A stretch of DNA of 64,000 bases from Serendipita indica DSM 11827 (GCA_910890315.1 CAJVGD010000002.1:1178001-1242000); one strand, 5' to 3'; positions 42,836 through 56,174 are shown, numbered from the stretch's first letter. Notes: generated by a model not told the origin, from the sequence alone. Numbers and translations are program-made.

Positions 42836-44285
42836 ATGCGCTCTATACTTCCACTCCTTTTCATCGCTCCTTTTGCTCGTGCGCATATCGCGGCATGGGT
42901 AAAGGGAATGTACTGTCTCAATGTCGGTCCGCTCCTCGATCGACAATCGCTGCTGACACTTCCTCGGTAGGGTACAAGCGGAACAGACAACCAGAATACA
43001 AATGATGCGGTCAATCCCCTGTACAATCTGACCAAGAGTGATTGGTGGAGTAAGTCATTCAGCGCCTACATTGGTCGTAGCTGATATGCCGTCCCAGTGC
43101 ACCACAACAATAAAGTATGGTCCTATTGGCTCCTCATATCGCTACTTGAACTTTTCAACAGTGTGACCAATTTCCTCCCGCTCCCGGCGACATCCTCGAC
43201 ATGTATGGTATCTCGCTAACGCCTTCATCCATGCTCATGTAGTCACTAGACCCAGTGGAGGAAACTTCACAGTAGAACTTGCCGAAAACCGCGCGTTTAC
43301 GACATTGAGTTACGGAGGTAGATTCGTGACTCCCTGGGGTGATGGCAAGAATCATCCCGATACATACTCTATCACGAATTTGGGTGATCAACCTAACCCC
43401 TCTAACTCTGGCTGCCTTCCGAGTCCCAACTGTATGTCACGCTCTTACCCAATTTGCTGCGCTCTTATGCTGATGGTCGATAGTGCATACCCAAAATGAG
43501 ACCATGGCGGCGGGGACAGCTTTTGCCATATCCTATCAGGTGCGCCAGGCGGTTAGGATCCCTCCCTAGTGGTAACGTCTCGACAGAGTGAGCTTGCAAA
43601 GGTCACGCTTGAGAATTTGGTCGTTTTCACCGTCTTATACCAGTGAGCACGCCTCCTCAATTGTATGATACATATACTGATGATATTAGCACGCCATTCA
43701 AGCGTCTTGCGACATATAGTGTTCCAGCAGGAATGCCTAGCTGCCCTCCCGAGGGCTGCATCTGCACCTGGCTGTGAGTAGAAGAGACAATGAAGACATT
43801 CTGTCTAATTTTTTTGGCAGTTGGGTGCCCAATCATTGCGGTCAGCCAAACATTTACATGCACCCATACCGGTGCAAGGTCTCAGGCGCGACTGGAACGA
43901 GGCAACTTGCTACTGCTCAGCCCCCTGTCTGGTGTGAAGATGACGAGACCAAGTGTGTGAAGGGCGCAAAGCAAATGATTGCCTGGAACCAGCTAGACGG
44001 AAACAATGTCGTCTTAACAGGGACCCAGAAGGATGGCGATTGGAAATCACCTGCATACAATATGAAGATGGGATTCCGCAATGGTGAGGACCGATTCGTA
44101 CTGTGAAACGTCACTCAATCCCTGCAGGCGCACAGACCGACATCTTCAAGCCAGAGACCACGACCGTCCCAACACTGACCCCGACACCGACAACGTCCAA
44201 AGCAGTGAAAACGGCACTTGGATGTGTTTCTATGACTCCAGTTACGCTGGCCAAAAAACATACCAATCGACGCCGTGGCCACTAA
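42836..44285 (+). CDS. AA14-like lytic polysaccharide monooxygenase, copy B
   Basis: Signal peptide [16 protein letters not shown], then mature [13 protein letters not shown] with the brace His first. The same blocks follow in order: [50 protein letters not shown] (candidate second copper His at about mature residue 96), [39 protein letters not shown] and [19 protein letters not shown]. The tail carries a Thr/Pro linker and [14 protein letters not shown] ending RRRGH. Intron positions match copies A and C. It is much closer to copy C than to A. Confidence 0.72.
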
Positions 44286-45324
44286 GACATGTACTTATCG
44301 AGCACCTTTCGTGGAAGGAATCGTGTATCTGATACCAATGCTTGATAATATTATACAACTCTGGGCGCTGATGTGTATGGTGTGCAGATACTCCTTAGCG
44401 TGCATGCGCCATTCTGAAAGCAACTTCCCACTTGAACTATTTGCCACTACAAAATCTATATTGATCAAAGCTGCAGACCTTTGGTTGTCGCCACATCGAA
44501 TTCTGACACTAGTGCCCTTAGACTCTCTAGATTTGAGAGCTCTTGCATTCACTCACCGTCTTCACTTGTCGGAGGAATTTATTTCTATCAAAGGATGCTA
44601 TAACCCATCATCTATACCCACTACGTCAATTTCATGAACCGAGTTTTGAGGTGTACTCGCCAGGTATCTCACAACTAGCGCTCTACTGAGAGAAGAGGAC
44701 AGACAAGCTCCTAGGCCTTGACATGTCTCGTTACCCACGACCTCTTGCTCACTGCAACCGCAACCACAACAGGTGCTACCGACCGAGCACGCAACAGAAA
44801 TGTCACCGGAAGGCTCACCGCTTTCAAATGAACCCACACATCGCTTTCTTCGATACTCACCGGGGCTTCTCGATAATCTGTGGGACCCTTGGTGTTTCAG
44901 TAGGCTCGCATACTTGATTCTATGAACACTTGTTTCTCTCTCTCCTCGGGACTGAGTTTTTGACGGCACTCTCCAGCTATCTCAATGATTCGTTCTACTG
45001 CATGTTCTGAGAGGTCGAGACCTAGCTTGTTTCGGTCATGGGTAGGTCCCTCGGGCTTTACCTGTATACTCTGCACGTTTCTTCCAATCATAGGGGTTTC
45101 ACACGCGTTGATAATTCAGCAAAGACCTTATCAAATCATGTAGGCCTGTTCCCCCGACGCCGGAGCGGAGATCATCGCCCCATATACGCCGCGCCTAGCA
45201 CTAGAATGAGAATTCAATAGTCAGAAATTGTGCTATAAATGGTTGGAAGAGTATTCTCGCCAACGCGCCTACCCCCATTCCGACTTACTGTCTTTCGTTA
45301 ACCCACCGCTATCCTTGAGCAGAC
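44286..45324. other. Gap between LPMO copies B and C
   Basis: No gene supported. A CTATAAAT box lies near 45230-45237, about 90 bp before the start of copy C. Confidence 0.45.
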
Positions 45325-46770
45325 ATGCGATATCTACTTCCATTCCTTTACATTGCTCCTTTTGCACGCGCGCATATTGTAGCATGGGTAAAGGGGATGT
45401 ACTGCGTCAATGTAGGTTTATTCCCCCATTCAATCATGGCTAAATACAGTTCATACCAAACAGGGTACAACCGGAACAGAAAATCAAAACACATATGATC
45501 CAGTTGTTCCGCTGTACAATCTGACCAAGAGCGACTGGTGGAGTAAGTCTGGCCAGCACTACGTCGATCGCCGCTTACGTGATACCTCAGTGCACCACAG
45601 TAACAAGGTATATGCTTTGGCTCGCAATTCCATATCTTGACTTCTCCTGAAGTGCGATCAATTTCCTCCCGCCCCTGGTGACTTTCTCGACATGTAAGGC
45701 TCTCCCTGATTTCTTTATCTACGCTTATAGAGTCAAAGCCCCAGTGGGGGAAATTTCACGGTGGAACTTGCCGGTAACCGAGCGTTTACAACTCTGAGTT
45801 ATGGTGGCAGGCTCGTAACCGCTTGGGGTGACGGCAAGAATCATCCTGATACGTACTCCATCACGAATTTGGGTGATGAACCTGGCCCTTCTGGTTCTGG
45901 TTGTCTCCCGAGTCCCAATCGTGTGTCGTACATGCTAGAACGCATAATTTAAGCTGACGCTCAACAAACAGTACACGCCCAAAATGAGACCATGGCGGCA
46001 GGAACGGCATTTGCTATATCTTATCAGGTACTTCGGAAATGCTAAAATTTTCTTCCAAGACTGACATCTTGACAGAGCGAACTTGCAAGGGTCACATTGG
46101 AGAATCTGGTGGTATTCACCGTCCTTTACCAGTGACTGTCTATTTTTGCGATACGACTTTGGACTGACAACCGTAGCACACCGTTCAAGCGCCTGGCAAC
46201 GTACAGTGTTCCGGCAGGTATGCCAAGCTGTCCTCCTGAAGGTTGCATATGCACATGGCTGTAGGTAACGCAACTGAGATAGGCATGATGCTTAGTTCTC
46301 GGTAGTTGGGTACCTGATCATTGTGGCGAGCCGAACATTTACATGCACCCGTATCGCTGCAAGGTCTCAGGCCGGACTGGAACCCGAAAGCTTGCTACCG
46401 CAAAGCCTCCTGTTTGGTGCGAGGATGATCAGACGAAGTGCGTGAAGGGTGCAAAACAAATGGTCGCTTGGAACCAGCTCGATGGAAATAATGTCATCCT
46501 GACGGGGAAGCAGAGGGATGGCCTGTCGAAGTCTCCTGGATACAACATGAAGATGGGATTCTCCAATGGTGAGGATTGATCAACGCTATGAAGGTTGCTC
46601 ACACTGCAGGTGCACAGACGGATATCTTTGAGCCCGTGGTCACCACTACCCCAAGTTCGACAGTAACGACAACGGCAACATCAAAGATAGTCAAGACAGG
46701 AGTTGCCTGTGTCTCAATGACCCCGGTTACGCTGGCCAAAAGACATAACAATCGACTTCTTGGTCACTGA
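45325..46770 (+). CDS. AA14-like lytic polysaccharide monooxygenase, copy C
   Basis: Signal peptide [16 protein letters not shown], then mature [13 protein letters not shown]. Domain blocks are as in copy B ([69 protein letters not shown]). The tail has a Thr/Ser linker, then [14 protein letters not shown] ending RLLGH. The exon/intron layout is the same as in copy B. The conserved tail after an unconserved linker suggests a functional C-terminal element. Stop 46768-46770, 47 bp before the end of the opposing MTQ2 gene. Confidence 0.72.
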
Positions 46771-46817
46771 GACGCCAAGGGATCATGTGAAGGATATTAT
46801 ATGCTAATCTCTTTATT

Positions 46818-47757
46818 CTATTCTGGACGGCTGAAGCGGAGGATGTGCAAATGCTCTCCCCCGGCTCGACGAGATAAGATGACCTAAGAGGTATAAGTGC
46901 CATGAACTTTGTGCAAGAGAGTGTCCTACAGATGATTCGAGTCCGTGCTTAGCTCGAACCCGCTCCATAATTTCCTTTGGTCTATTCTGTGCAACCGTTA
47001 CGAGGTAGCAGCATCCTTTGGGTGAGAGAAGAGACTATAACTGATCAAAATGACCCTTGGGAATACTGATATGACTCACGTCCAGTTGATCAAGCAATAT
47101 GTCGGTGATGTGCATACCCATAGAGCCTCCTGCCCACGAGCTCTGGATATTTGGCGTATCTTGTCCATGTTCTACTTCCTCTTCTTCTGTTGGGACGTAT
47201 GGTGGATTAAATAAAAGTACGTCGATTGCCCGGTAGCATCTTTGATTGAGACCTGAGGCGAGCGAGGTTTGAATAGGATCAAGAAGGACCTGAGTGATGT
47301 TAGATAAGGTAGCACTGCTGCGAGTGGATATACCTTGTTCTGATTCCCCGTCTTCTTGGTGGTGGATGTAGCCAATTGGTTAATATCCGTGCAGCAATAC
47401 ACTGTCCGGGGTCGCATCCAAAGCCACAAAGGAATGTAACTCGCTCACATAAGCTACTTGATCCCAACGCAGATGCAGCAAATGTTGCGACACAGCCAGA
47501 ACCAGATCTTGGAAGAAGTCTAGCGGCGTAAACCAATATTCGTCAAACGAACCCAATTTCGAGCAGCAGGCGTGGATTTCGACCCTTGATATACTCCAAG
47601 TCCATTTCTATTGCGTCGAGGAGTGCAAATGTGTCCTCTAAAGTGTGCGCTGAGCCTTTGTGGGCCATTGCAAGTCGCAGCCAAGTTTACCAGCTGGCTC
47701 ATACACATTTTGATAGTCTTTGCGCGTCAAATGCGATAGATCTGGTGTTGGAATCAT
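46818..47757 (-). CDS. MTQ2: eRF1 methyltransferase catalytic subunit
   Basis: Methylates the Gln of the GGQ motif of release factor eRF1 with S-adenosylmethionine, as a heterodimer with Trm112. The start at 47757 gives MIPTPDLSHLTRKDYQNVYE. DTFALLDAIEMDLEYI, LLLEIGSGSGCVATFAA (SAM-binding motif I, built across a short intron) and TDINPLATSTT-like motif II follow. The catalytic NPPY is in VLLFNPPYVPT (about 47200), then SWAGGSMGMHITD. The end is GEHLHILRFSRPE. Length about 230 residues, as in the HemK2/N6AMT1 group. It is divergently paired with PRP19 at very short range. Confidence 0.85.
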
Positions 47758-47845
47758 GTCCACGGTGGCAACTCTGTCGAATCCAAGCTTTGGTCCTGAC
47801 CGTGTCAACGCACCAAATCTCAGCGCGTCCAGACTTGCCGGCAAC
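47758..47845. promoter_or_regulatory. 88-bp bidirectional MTQ2/PRP19 intergenic region
   Basis: This is all the DNA between the two chosen start codons. An in-frame PRP19 ATG at 47756-47758 overlaps the MTQ2 ATG on the other strand; the downstream ATG at 47846 is preferred because Prp19 proteins begin M-F/S-F-C-A-I-S-G. Confidence 0.6.
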
Positions 47846-49545
47846 ATGTTTTTCTGTGCTATTAGTGGAGTTGTTCCCACAGATCCAGTGGTTGCAAGGC
47901 CCTCTGGACACGTCTACGAGCGGCGGCTCATCGAAAAATATATTGCGGAGAATGGGACGGACCCAATCACTGGTGGAAAGCTCGAAACGGATGACATAAT
48001 TGCTATCAAAGCAAGTGAGTTCTCCTTTTGATTCTCACCCTCTTCACGGGATGAAATGCTACCTCGAACAATTATCAACTAGAAGCTGTTGCTGAGCCTT
48101 CTGGCGACGATTTCATTGCACTTCTGATCTATACCATCTCATTCGAATCTTCATGATCTGACACTATTTCGCAGATCCGTCAAGCGCTCCTCCACGACCT
48201 CCAAACTTTACTTCGGTACCCGCTATCCTGAATGCCTTGCAAAACGAGTGGGACGCGCTCGTTCTCGAAACATTCACCCTGAGACAACAATATAATGCGA
48301 CACGGCAAGAATTGAGTCATGCTCTCTATCAACAAGATGCTGCGACGCGTGTTGTCGCGCGTTTGCTCAAAGAGAGAGATTCTGCTCGAGAGTATGTCTC
48401 TTTATTTGTGCTTTGGGCCGTCTGACTGGTCTTTCAGGGCCCTTGCCACGGTTCAATCCTCCATGGGCATTGCCCCAACCGACGATGTCGAAATGGCCGC
48501 GGATTCAGCCAGCGTAGTCCCTGAAGACACTGTTGCAATCATCAATGACACACTCAATACCCTTTCTTCGACTCGCATGAAGCGGAAAATGGTTGCCGAA
48601 TACGCGACTGTGGAAAATGTTCGCGCCTTTGAGCCTAAACAGAGTATCCCGTCTCTGCATGCCTCTTCCCCGGCAGGCATCAACTCAATTGTCCTCTCCC
48701 AAACCACGCCAGACGTCTTTGCCACGGCAGGTAACGACAAGACTGTGCAAATCTACGACGCGAGTAGCCAAAAGGTCCTACACACGCTCAAGGGCCACAC
48801 GAAAAAAGTCAACCATGTCGCCTGGAGAGAAGCTGATGGAGAGACTTCACTCATCTTATCGGCCTCGGCGGACAAGACTGCGCGTGTATGGGGGTACGAT
48901 GACGGTGCCTCGACATACGCACCGAAACAGACATTCAAGACACACAAAGGAGATGTTGTCGGGCTTGGTGTTCACCCCTCTAACAAGCTGGTTGCACTCG
49001 CCTCTGCGGACAAGACATTCTCCCTTCACGATCTAACCACTTTCCAAACAGTCTATCAATCTGAGCAATTTGATGTACCCTTCCACTCCCTCGCATTCCA
49101 TCCTGATGGTCACTTTATCGGTATTGGCACATCGAATGGAGCCGTCATTATTGTCGATCTTCGGACAGGCGCGCCAGCCGCAACACTGGCGAGCGAAGCG
49201 GGAGAGTTCACCGTGGATACCGTGGCGTTTAGCGAAAACGGATGGCAAATGGCTGCACCTGGCTCACCAGAAGCTGACGTCGTCGCACTATGGGACTTGC
49301 GAAAGCAAAAGGCTCGAGCGACTCTAGACGTCGGAGGTGGTTTCAAAATTCGCTCACTCGCGTTCGACTATTCGGCTGCCTGGCTCGGTGTTGGTGGCGC
49401 AGGTGGCTTGAAACTCTTCACGCCGGGCAAAGTCAGAGAGGAAATCTGGAGCACCGACGGAGAAGTGGTTGATCTCGCCTTTGGTCCTCTTGGAAAGTCC
49501 GTCTGGGCTGTTGGCGGCCGTGAGGTCAGAATATGGGGAGCGTAA
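47846..49545 (+). CDS. PRP19: Pre-mRNA-processing factor 19, U-box E3 ligase with WD40
   Basis: The central ligase of the Prp19 (NineTeen) complex, active in spliceosome activation and DNA repair in the nucleus. The U-box begins [20 protein letters not shown] and includes [14 protein letters not shown] coiled coil/Prp19 domain follows ([39 protein letters not shown]). From about 48650 seven WD40 blades run in one exon, e.g. [54 protein letters not shown], ending [12 protein letters not shown], stop 49543-49545. The first intron (about 48015-48174) is unusually long for this window. Length and order match the family. Confidence 0.92.
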
Positions 49546-49707
49546 GATAAAATCTTGTATACTCGAGTAATACAATGTGATCAGACTATCAAATAAGCAA
49601 TCAAACTGGCAGCAGTCAGCGCACATGATGGCGTGGTACATGAGGGGCGTGGCGCGAGATCGAACTATCCATAAAGTAGAAGATGGGGGGAGGATTTTGG
49701 AGCGTTA

Positions 49708-52700
49708 CTACCCAGAGACGCTCACAGTTGGATCAGATGGGATTCGGTGCATGCTAACGCGACGACCAAGCGGTACAGACTCGAGTCGGCCAGATGAGTC
49801 GGAACCGTCGGAATGGGTGCTCATCGCATCGAACGAGACACGACGTTCAGAGCCAGGAGATGGCGTCGAGGCGGCCTGGGATCCTGCTTGTCGAGGATCC
49901 AACGCATAGTCGACAAAGACAGGCAGCTCTCCGAGTGACATGTGAACATTACGTCGAGATTGACCTCGAGGGACCTCGGGCTCTCGCTTGATCGGGCTGG
50001 GTTGCGATTCATCCCCGCGACTTGAGCCGCTGGTCACTGTCTCTGAAGAGTCGGCATTGACAAGCACTGGGCGGGTGGGGTAAGAGCTCACCGCTTCAAG
50101 TTGCGGTGGCTCGATGATCTGAGGGGGAATCATCTCCGCACTCCGCGCAGGCTCCCTAATCTCTTCAATATCCATCATCTCCGCAGCAGAAGTCAAGTCC
50201 TGGACTGCGCTTTCCAGGTCTTGATCGGCGTGATGAGTGGTTACTCGAGGTGGCTTTGAGAAGATGGCGAAGGCCCTTGCAGGGTTGACATTGTCGACAG
50301 CAGGCGGAGTGACGACGGTCTCGCTGGATAAAAATTCGACATATGAACGGACTTGGGACGATTCATCGTTGCTGAGATGGTCGACTCCATCCTGGAGATA
50401 TCGAGGCCGGTTCTCTCCGTCCGGATAGAAGAGTTCTTTGTAACAAGTTAGTTGTGTTGGACTTTGATACCCGAAAACTGACCACAGGTTTTGGCGAGCA
50501 GCCTAGCGACACCAATGCGAATATCGACAATTGGGTCCCGAACTAGCCGACTAACAGGATCCCAGATCACAAGCAGATCTACCTCTGATGGGCTTGCTGC
50601 AGCTTGGACAAGCGACAGCGCGCTTGCTACGAACCTAATCTGAGGTTAGGTGGAGCACAAAATGGCGACGGATGAACGAACGTGACTCTGCGGCGGTAGC
50701 TCTCGTCATGAGCCAGCAAGAGAAGATCCGTCGTCGCTTTTTCCAACTCGGGTCGCCCGCGAAGGGCTTTGAGCACATCTGGCAGCTATCGAATTTGATT
50801 AGAATCGCTGATGGATGCTCAGGAATGACGTACCGAAGATACAGCCGCTTCACGCACTGCAGCGACTTCATCTCTGAGCCCTCGACTCACAAGATCGACG
50901 ACAAGGAGCGCATTTTCACCAGCAAGCACGATCAACTCGCCAAAGTGCTTGGCCAAATCCTCTCGCTCACGCCAACCACCCAGGTCAAGCCACATGGATG
51001 ATAACGAGGACAAAGTTGGCTCTCTTTTGGTTTCTGGGAGGCACTCGGCAAACTTTGGAGCCGTCTCAATGAGCTTGGCACGGACATCCGATTCCGCCGA
51101 TTTGAGGAACGAGAGGAACACGGGCACAAGGTCTCGCTCGGTCGCGTCTGGCCCGATGATCGCTGCCACTTCTCCTAGACTCGCAGCAAGCGTGCGCATG
51201 ACTTTAGGGTTAGCGCTTCGGGTCAAATGGAGGTAATAATCCCGAAGCTCGTGCCAGCGTGCTGGCCCAAGTGTGAGGATAACGGCAGGAAAGTTGAAAG
51301 CGCAGATGATGGGACGTTCAGGATCACTGAACCAAGTGTGAGATGCAAAAGTGTTTGGGGATGGATAAGGAGCGTCCTCAAGGGTCCAATGCCGTTCGGT
51401 GGCGACAAAGAGATTGAGGAGCTCTCGAGGAGGTCCTCCAGGATCATCCCGGAACGTGTAGATCACTTCGCCCAAAACTTCGAGCAAACCTGAACGAACA
51501 GGATCTGCAGGGTCTCGAGAAAGCTGCACAAGGGACGGGACGGTCAAGAGACGCCTCTGGGCGGGATCTATTCTCGCCAAAATGCCTGGTAAAGCAAACA
51601 AGATGGAATGGCGTACATGCCACTGCTCGTCTTGGACAAGATTCTCATAGAGAGGCAACTGATGCTGTGTGAGCTGCATATAGAAGGGCAGGAATAAAGA
51701 TGCTTACGAGGTACGTTGTGATTAGTTCCTGAGGAACGACTTTGGCCAGTGCTCCAATCGCAAACGATGCCTCGCGTCTGACCCAGTAGACTGGATCCGA
51801 TCCCACTCTCCAGACCTCTTGTACGAAAACTTCTTGCATATGCAGTGGCATAGTGGCTACGACCACGTTAGCGGGCTGGTACCAGTAAAAGAGAATAAGA
51901 AACGCACCATTGGCTGCAATGGCAGCGACCACGCTCATGCTTGCTACTCGACCAACAGTGGCTTCCTCGCTCGTGTCGTTGGCTGCTGGCTCTTCCGGAA
52001 TCGAATCGAGCATATTTTCACCAGAAAAGCTCGACTCGGCAAGTGATCCGAGCTGATGCAATTCTTCGTCGGGAGTAATCGGTGGCGCAGTGACCCAGCC
52101 ATCGCTGTCAATTTGTGTCCCCCGAGTGGATCGATCAAAGTATCCTTGGCTGCCAGTTGGTAGAGGGTTTGCATCGGGGATGGGCGAAGGTTCAAACAGG
52201 AACGGCGAATCGCCGTGAGGTTGGCGATCCTCTGGAGAAGGCGCGCCCGAACGCTGGCCGTCTCGCTGAGCAGCAAGTGCCATTTCCTGTCGGGCGATTT
52301 GTTCTGCCTCTTGAAACTCCGAGTCTAATCGCCCCATCCCCAGCACAACCCCGTTCATGATCTCGCTAATGATAATCTCCTTTTCTCCATCCCCAAACTG
52401 AGTATCTGGAGAGGGTGTCGTATAGCGTTCATCTTGGGCATTGATTTCAGAGCCTTGTAGACGATTAAGGAGCTCGACGATTGCCAAGCGAGCTCCATCG
52501 CCCACTCTGGGATTGGCGGATAGGAGCAAAGACCCGATCAGAGGAGTAAACGCGTCTGAAGGCAGATACGTAATTCCCTCGATCGGCTCTGGTCCTTCGG
52601 AATTGTGATCCACCACTTGACAGTGGGTGAAAAACCACCAAATGATGGGCACCAACTCTTGGACAAAGACCTCTTTGACACTCTCATCTACGAAACATTA

Positions 52701-54322
52701 GAAAAAAATTGATGGGGAGAATTCGGGACATACCTGCGTCAGTCCCCAGTCCATTCAGAAGCGGGCAGACGTAATCCACTGCCTCGGCCGGGGTTACCTC
52801 TCGTATTAGGAAAGGCAGCTGCTTGGAAATGTATGATCGATGAAAAGCGTAGGTACTTCTGGAGAATAGGTAAATCTTCTCGAGAGCACTGAGGCCCTCA
52901 TCATCAAGGAACATGGCCTGCTGTTGGTCCTCGTCAAACTGGCCCATCTCGTGATCCACGATCACGGGGTCGTCGTCTTCAGACTCTTCAGAGCGCTCGG
53001 ATATCGAGAAGATATGAGGAGAGTGCACGATAGGTGAGTCTTGGCCATCTGGCACCTGGGGGCTGCTTCCGGTCGGGGTGGAATCAGAGCCAGAGTCCGT
53101 AAAGTAGTCGCCACCAGATTGTGCAGGTACAGGCACGGTTGTATCACCGGAATCGGACGAGTAGTCCATTTCATCAACTCTTGTCGGTAGTGAGACAGAA
53201 AGCAAGTTCGGCGACAAAGGATTTGATCTTTCTATACCCGGTGAGGTGGCCGGCGAAGGTACTGGGCTCAATCGAGGCGACAAAATCCCATTTCCAGACT
53301 CTGAGATTGCTCCTGGAACAGGCGAGATGCTCTGCGCCAGCGGAGATCCGGACCTAAACGCAGGCGAACGGTCCCTTCTTGGGCTGCCGGACAAGAGCCT
53401 GGGGGACGGCGATAGGACGGGACTCCGGGGCGGTGTAGACTGTGACGTAGCGTCTGCAAGGGTAGGCGAATCTACACGTTGTGGAATATTCGCCAGCGTC
53501 GTGCTTAGTAGCTGAGAGTCTGTCCGTCGTGTGGCCTCGACCGTGGTCGACGACCGACGGGGGTCGTCCATTTTGGGCGAACTTCTCATTTGCGCCGGTG
53601 ATGATGGGTGGGCAGCTGGTGATGATGGCCTGCTTCGCCTCTCAGACTGCGATTTCCACGGAGCATCGATGGGACTGCCGGGTCTGGTATTCAACGGTGT
53701 GGCGGGCTTTGTGACAATCGAGGGTATGTGTTGATCTCCAGTCGAAGGAGGAGGGCTGGATGCGTAGTTGGCCGTCGCGTGTCCATGTCCGCTGCTCTGG
53801 TCAGAAGGTTCTGACTTGAGGGATCCGTATACAATTTGTGTGACATGGGCTGGTCCGTGGGTCCCTGAGATTGCAGAGAGCGCTACAAAGATGGGGGTAA
53901 TATATTTGTCAGACTTTGGAATTCGAGACGTTCAGGAACAGCAGAGTGTCGAAGACGACCAAGCAGCAAGCGGCACAAAACGAGCGGGCTGCCCGAGTGC
54001 CGCAACATTGCTCAGTTCCGACAGAACGACGCCATTAACACAAGAGCTGTGTGGAGAAGGCGGGCATAGAGTTTGGCTTACCAGAGCTGTCGGGCGACGT
54101 ACTACGCAGGTTGTCCGAACTGCGATCATCGTGTAAATGCTGGGGTCTGCTACTGGCCGTGTTTCTCGGCGAATAAGAATTTAATGTCGGTATTTCCGCT
54201 TGTGTTTTCGTTTGCACGCTGGCTGCGCTCGTATCGCGGCCAACGGCCGTGGAGGGACGTGACGAGCTCGCTTCGAGGGATGGGTACGACTGAGAGGATG
54301 AAGAAGCTCTCGACGAGTTCAT
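49708..54322 (-). CDS. HEAT-repeat protein, probable protein phosphatase 4 regulatory subunit 1-like
   Basis: The start at 54322 (MNSSRASSSSQSYPSLEASS) opens a long Ser/Pro-rich disordered N-terminus, interrupted by a ~200-nt intron near 53884-54080. From about 52900 helical HEAT repeats begin (LDDEGLSALEKIYLFSRSTY, FLIREVTPAEAVDYVCPLL), then VQEVWRVGSDPVYWVRREAS, EQWHVRHSILFALPGILARI, LEVLGEVIYTF and FVFLSFLKSAESDVRAKLIE-type units, then VDLVSRGLRDEVAAVREAAV. The end is another disordered Ser-rich tail. The HEAT layout with acidic inserts resembles PPP4R1, which scaffolds PP4 catalytic subunit. Other ARM/HEAT scaffolds cannot be excluded by eye. Confidence 0.65.
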
Positions 54323-55062
54323 CTGAGCTCCTGTAGTGTGTAATAAACCCGATCAGCGTCTGTGAAAGCCTGTAGCCGCGACGGTAGCTGGGCCACCGCT
54401 GGGAAAACGCACCTAGAGTCCAGCTCTCCACAATGTACGCCGTTGATCACGCCTCTGATGGCTCCCAGCGCGTCGCGTGAATTTACAGAGGAATATTGCG
54501 GCCAACGAGTCTGCGGTCGGGGTCGAGTTACGAGACGCGTGCAAGGAACCACCCGCAAAGAGTTGGGCAGGCGTATCCAAGCGAAATATCACTCATTTAC
54601 ACAGAACATTTGGATTCTGCTCAAATCTAGCTGGTTTTTATTTCGACAATCTTTTACACCGGGTCTCGACGCTTCTTTCGTCCTGTGCTCCCTCTGGTAT
54701 GCGAACCGCGACCAGGACGCTGGTGCGGAATGCGGGGAGTGATTGACCCCTATCCGTTCTGTATAGGTGCTTAGCCTCGCCATTTGTGGCCGGCGCAGGG
54801 CTCATCTGATATGACGCTGATTCGGCGCTGCCAATGCGTGCAGTTTGGTGGACAGGGAACTCTTACACGTGCAATCCCAGTCGTTCTTTGGCTGCGACCA
54901 GCTGGCCTTGCGCTTGTGCTCACGTCCCAGGAATCCCGGTGGGTGGCTGAGAGGAAATGAGAAGAGCAGTCCATTATAACCCAATAGGAGTGATAATATA
55001 ACGCTGCAAAGGTCCGCAAAAGCTGATTTCAGCCCGTCGAGATATCGATGGACCCAAATGGC
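54323..55062. other. Gap, nothing recognised
   Basis: Promoter side of the HEAT-protein gene and 3' side of the next minus-strand gene. No repeat or RNA gene seen. Confidence 0.4.
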
Positions 55063-55980
55063 TCAGCTTTCCTTTGCAACCGCGGCTTCTGTTGGCAGAC
55101 TTGATTCCATCTCGTTATTTTTCCACGGATAGACGGTTGTACCGAGCACGAGGGAGCGGTTTTCGAGATCGGCGGCAGACCGTCGTGGATTGGGCATGGA
55201 AACCAGAAAGGTCAACGCCAAGGTCCGTTCATGATGCTGCGGATGGATGTCACAGTCGGATTGAGGTACTGTCTCTCCAAACTCTTCAGCCCTTCTCCGC
55301 ACCTTGTGCTTCTTCCGGCTACCATTGACCTGGTACAGTAGCGCAAGCTGTCTGTCTATGGAGAGAGCCGAGAATCTGGAGTAGACATGCATATCCACTG
55401 AATTAGGTGACTTGCTACTGATCTCTGCAGCCAATGGCTAACCCCGAGTGTCAGCAACGGTTCGAAACGCAGAAAGGGGGAGGGTGCGCACAAGGTATTG
55501 ATCACCGGGTTTGTCTAATAGAGAGTGTGAAGAGTTTGGATCATGATAGCCCAAGTCCTTTGTGACAGGGACACTAAGCGCCTCAAAGTATCGTGGACAG
55601 TGGTCGTTCTGAGCCGGAGCCTTGAGGAAGTCGTGAAGAGGGGCGCCTCTTCGCAGCTGGACTATTCGTTCTCGCACACGTTCTCTATCAAATACATCCT
55701 GAATGGTCGAATTTAGACGTTGCGCAGGGTTCTAGGGTCAGAGACGGACCTGCTCAAACGCGGCCACAATGAGCCTTCGCATTCGATTCCTGCGAATTCT
55801 GTACGTGATGCAGCACCCAAGCGTCAAGAGTCCGAATGAACAGATTACAGCAGACGCCACAACGAAGAAACGAATCGCATCGGTTGGGAATGGGACCCGG
55901 TGGCCAGCCGTCGGGGTCGCAGATTCGGAAGAAGAAGAGCTGGAAGTCGTCAAACTTGTCGTAGAGCTTGTCGTAGCCAT
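55063..55980 (-). CDS. Single-pass membrane protein, hypothetical
   Basis: The start at 55980 gives MATTSSTTSLTTSSSSSSES, a Ser/Thr-rich extracellular-type N-terminus likely to be O-glycosylated. One TM span follows (FFVVASAVICSFGLLTLGCC), then a basic stop-transfer stretch YRIRRNRMRR and a ~190-residue cytosolic part with DVFDRERVRERIVQLRRG. The end is TEAAVAKES at 55063. Two introns (near 55690-55750 and 55437-55490) are inferred. The layout resembles WSC/Mid2-like sensors without their Cys domain; no family is assigned. Confidence 0.55.
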
Positions 55981-56174
55981 TGCGGCCCTGTTAAAACAGG
56001 AAAATGCAAATGGCGGTCGAGTACCAAGCTTACGAGCTGCGCGGCAGGCCATATGGCTAGGCACTACGCCGACAAGCCGACAAAGGATATGTCAATGCTC
56101 GATAGAAACATAAGTCTTTCATGTCCGACAATAGGGTCATGTGTTGACCTGCAACCAATCTTCCCACCACGTCC

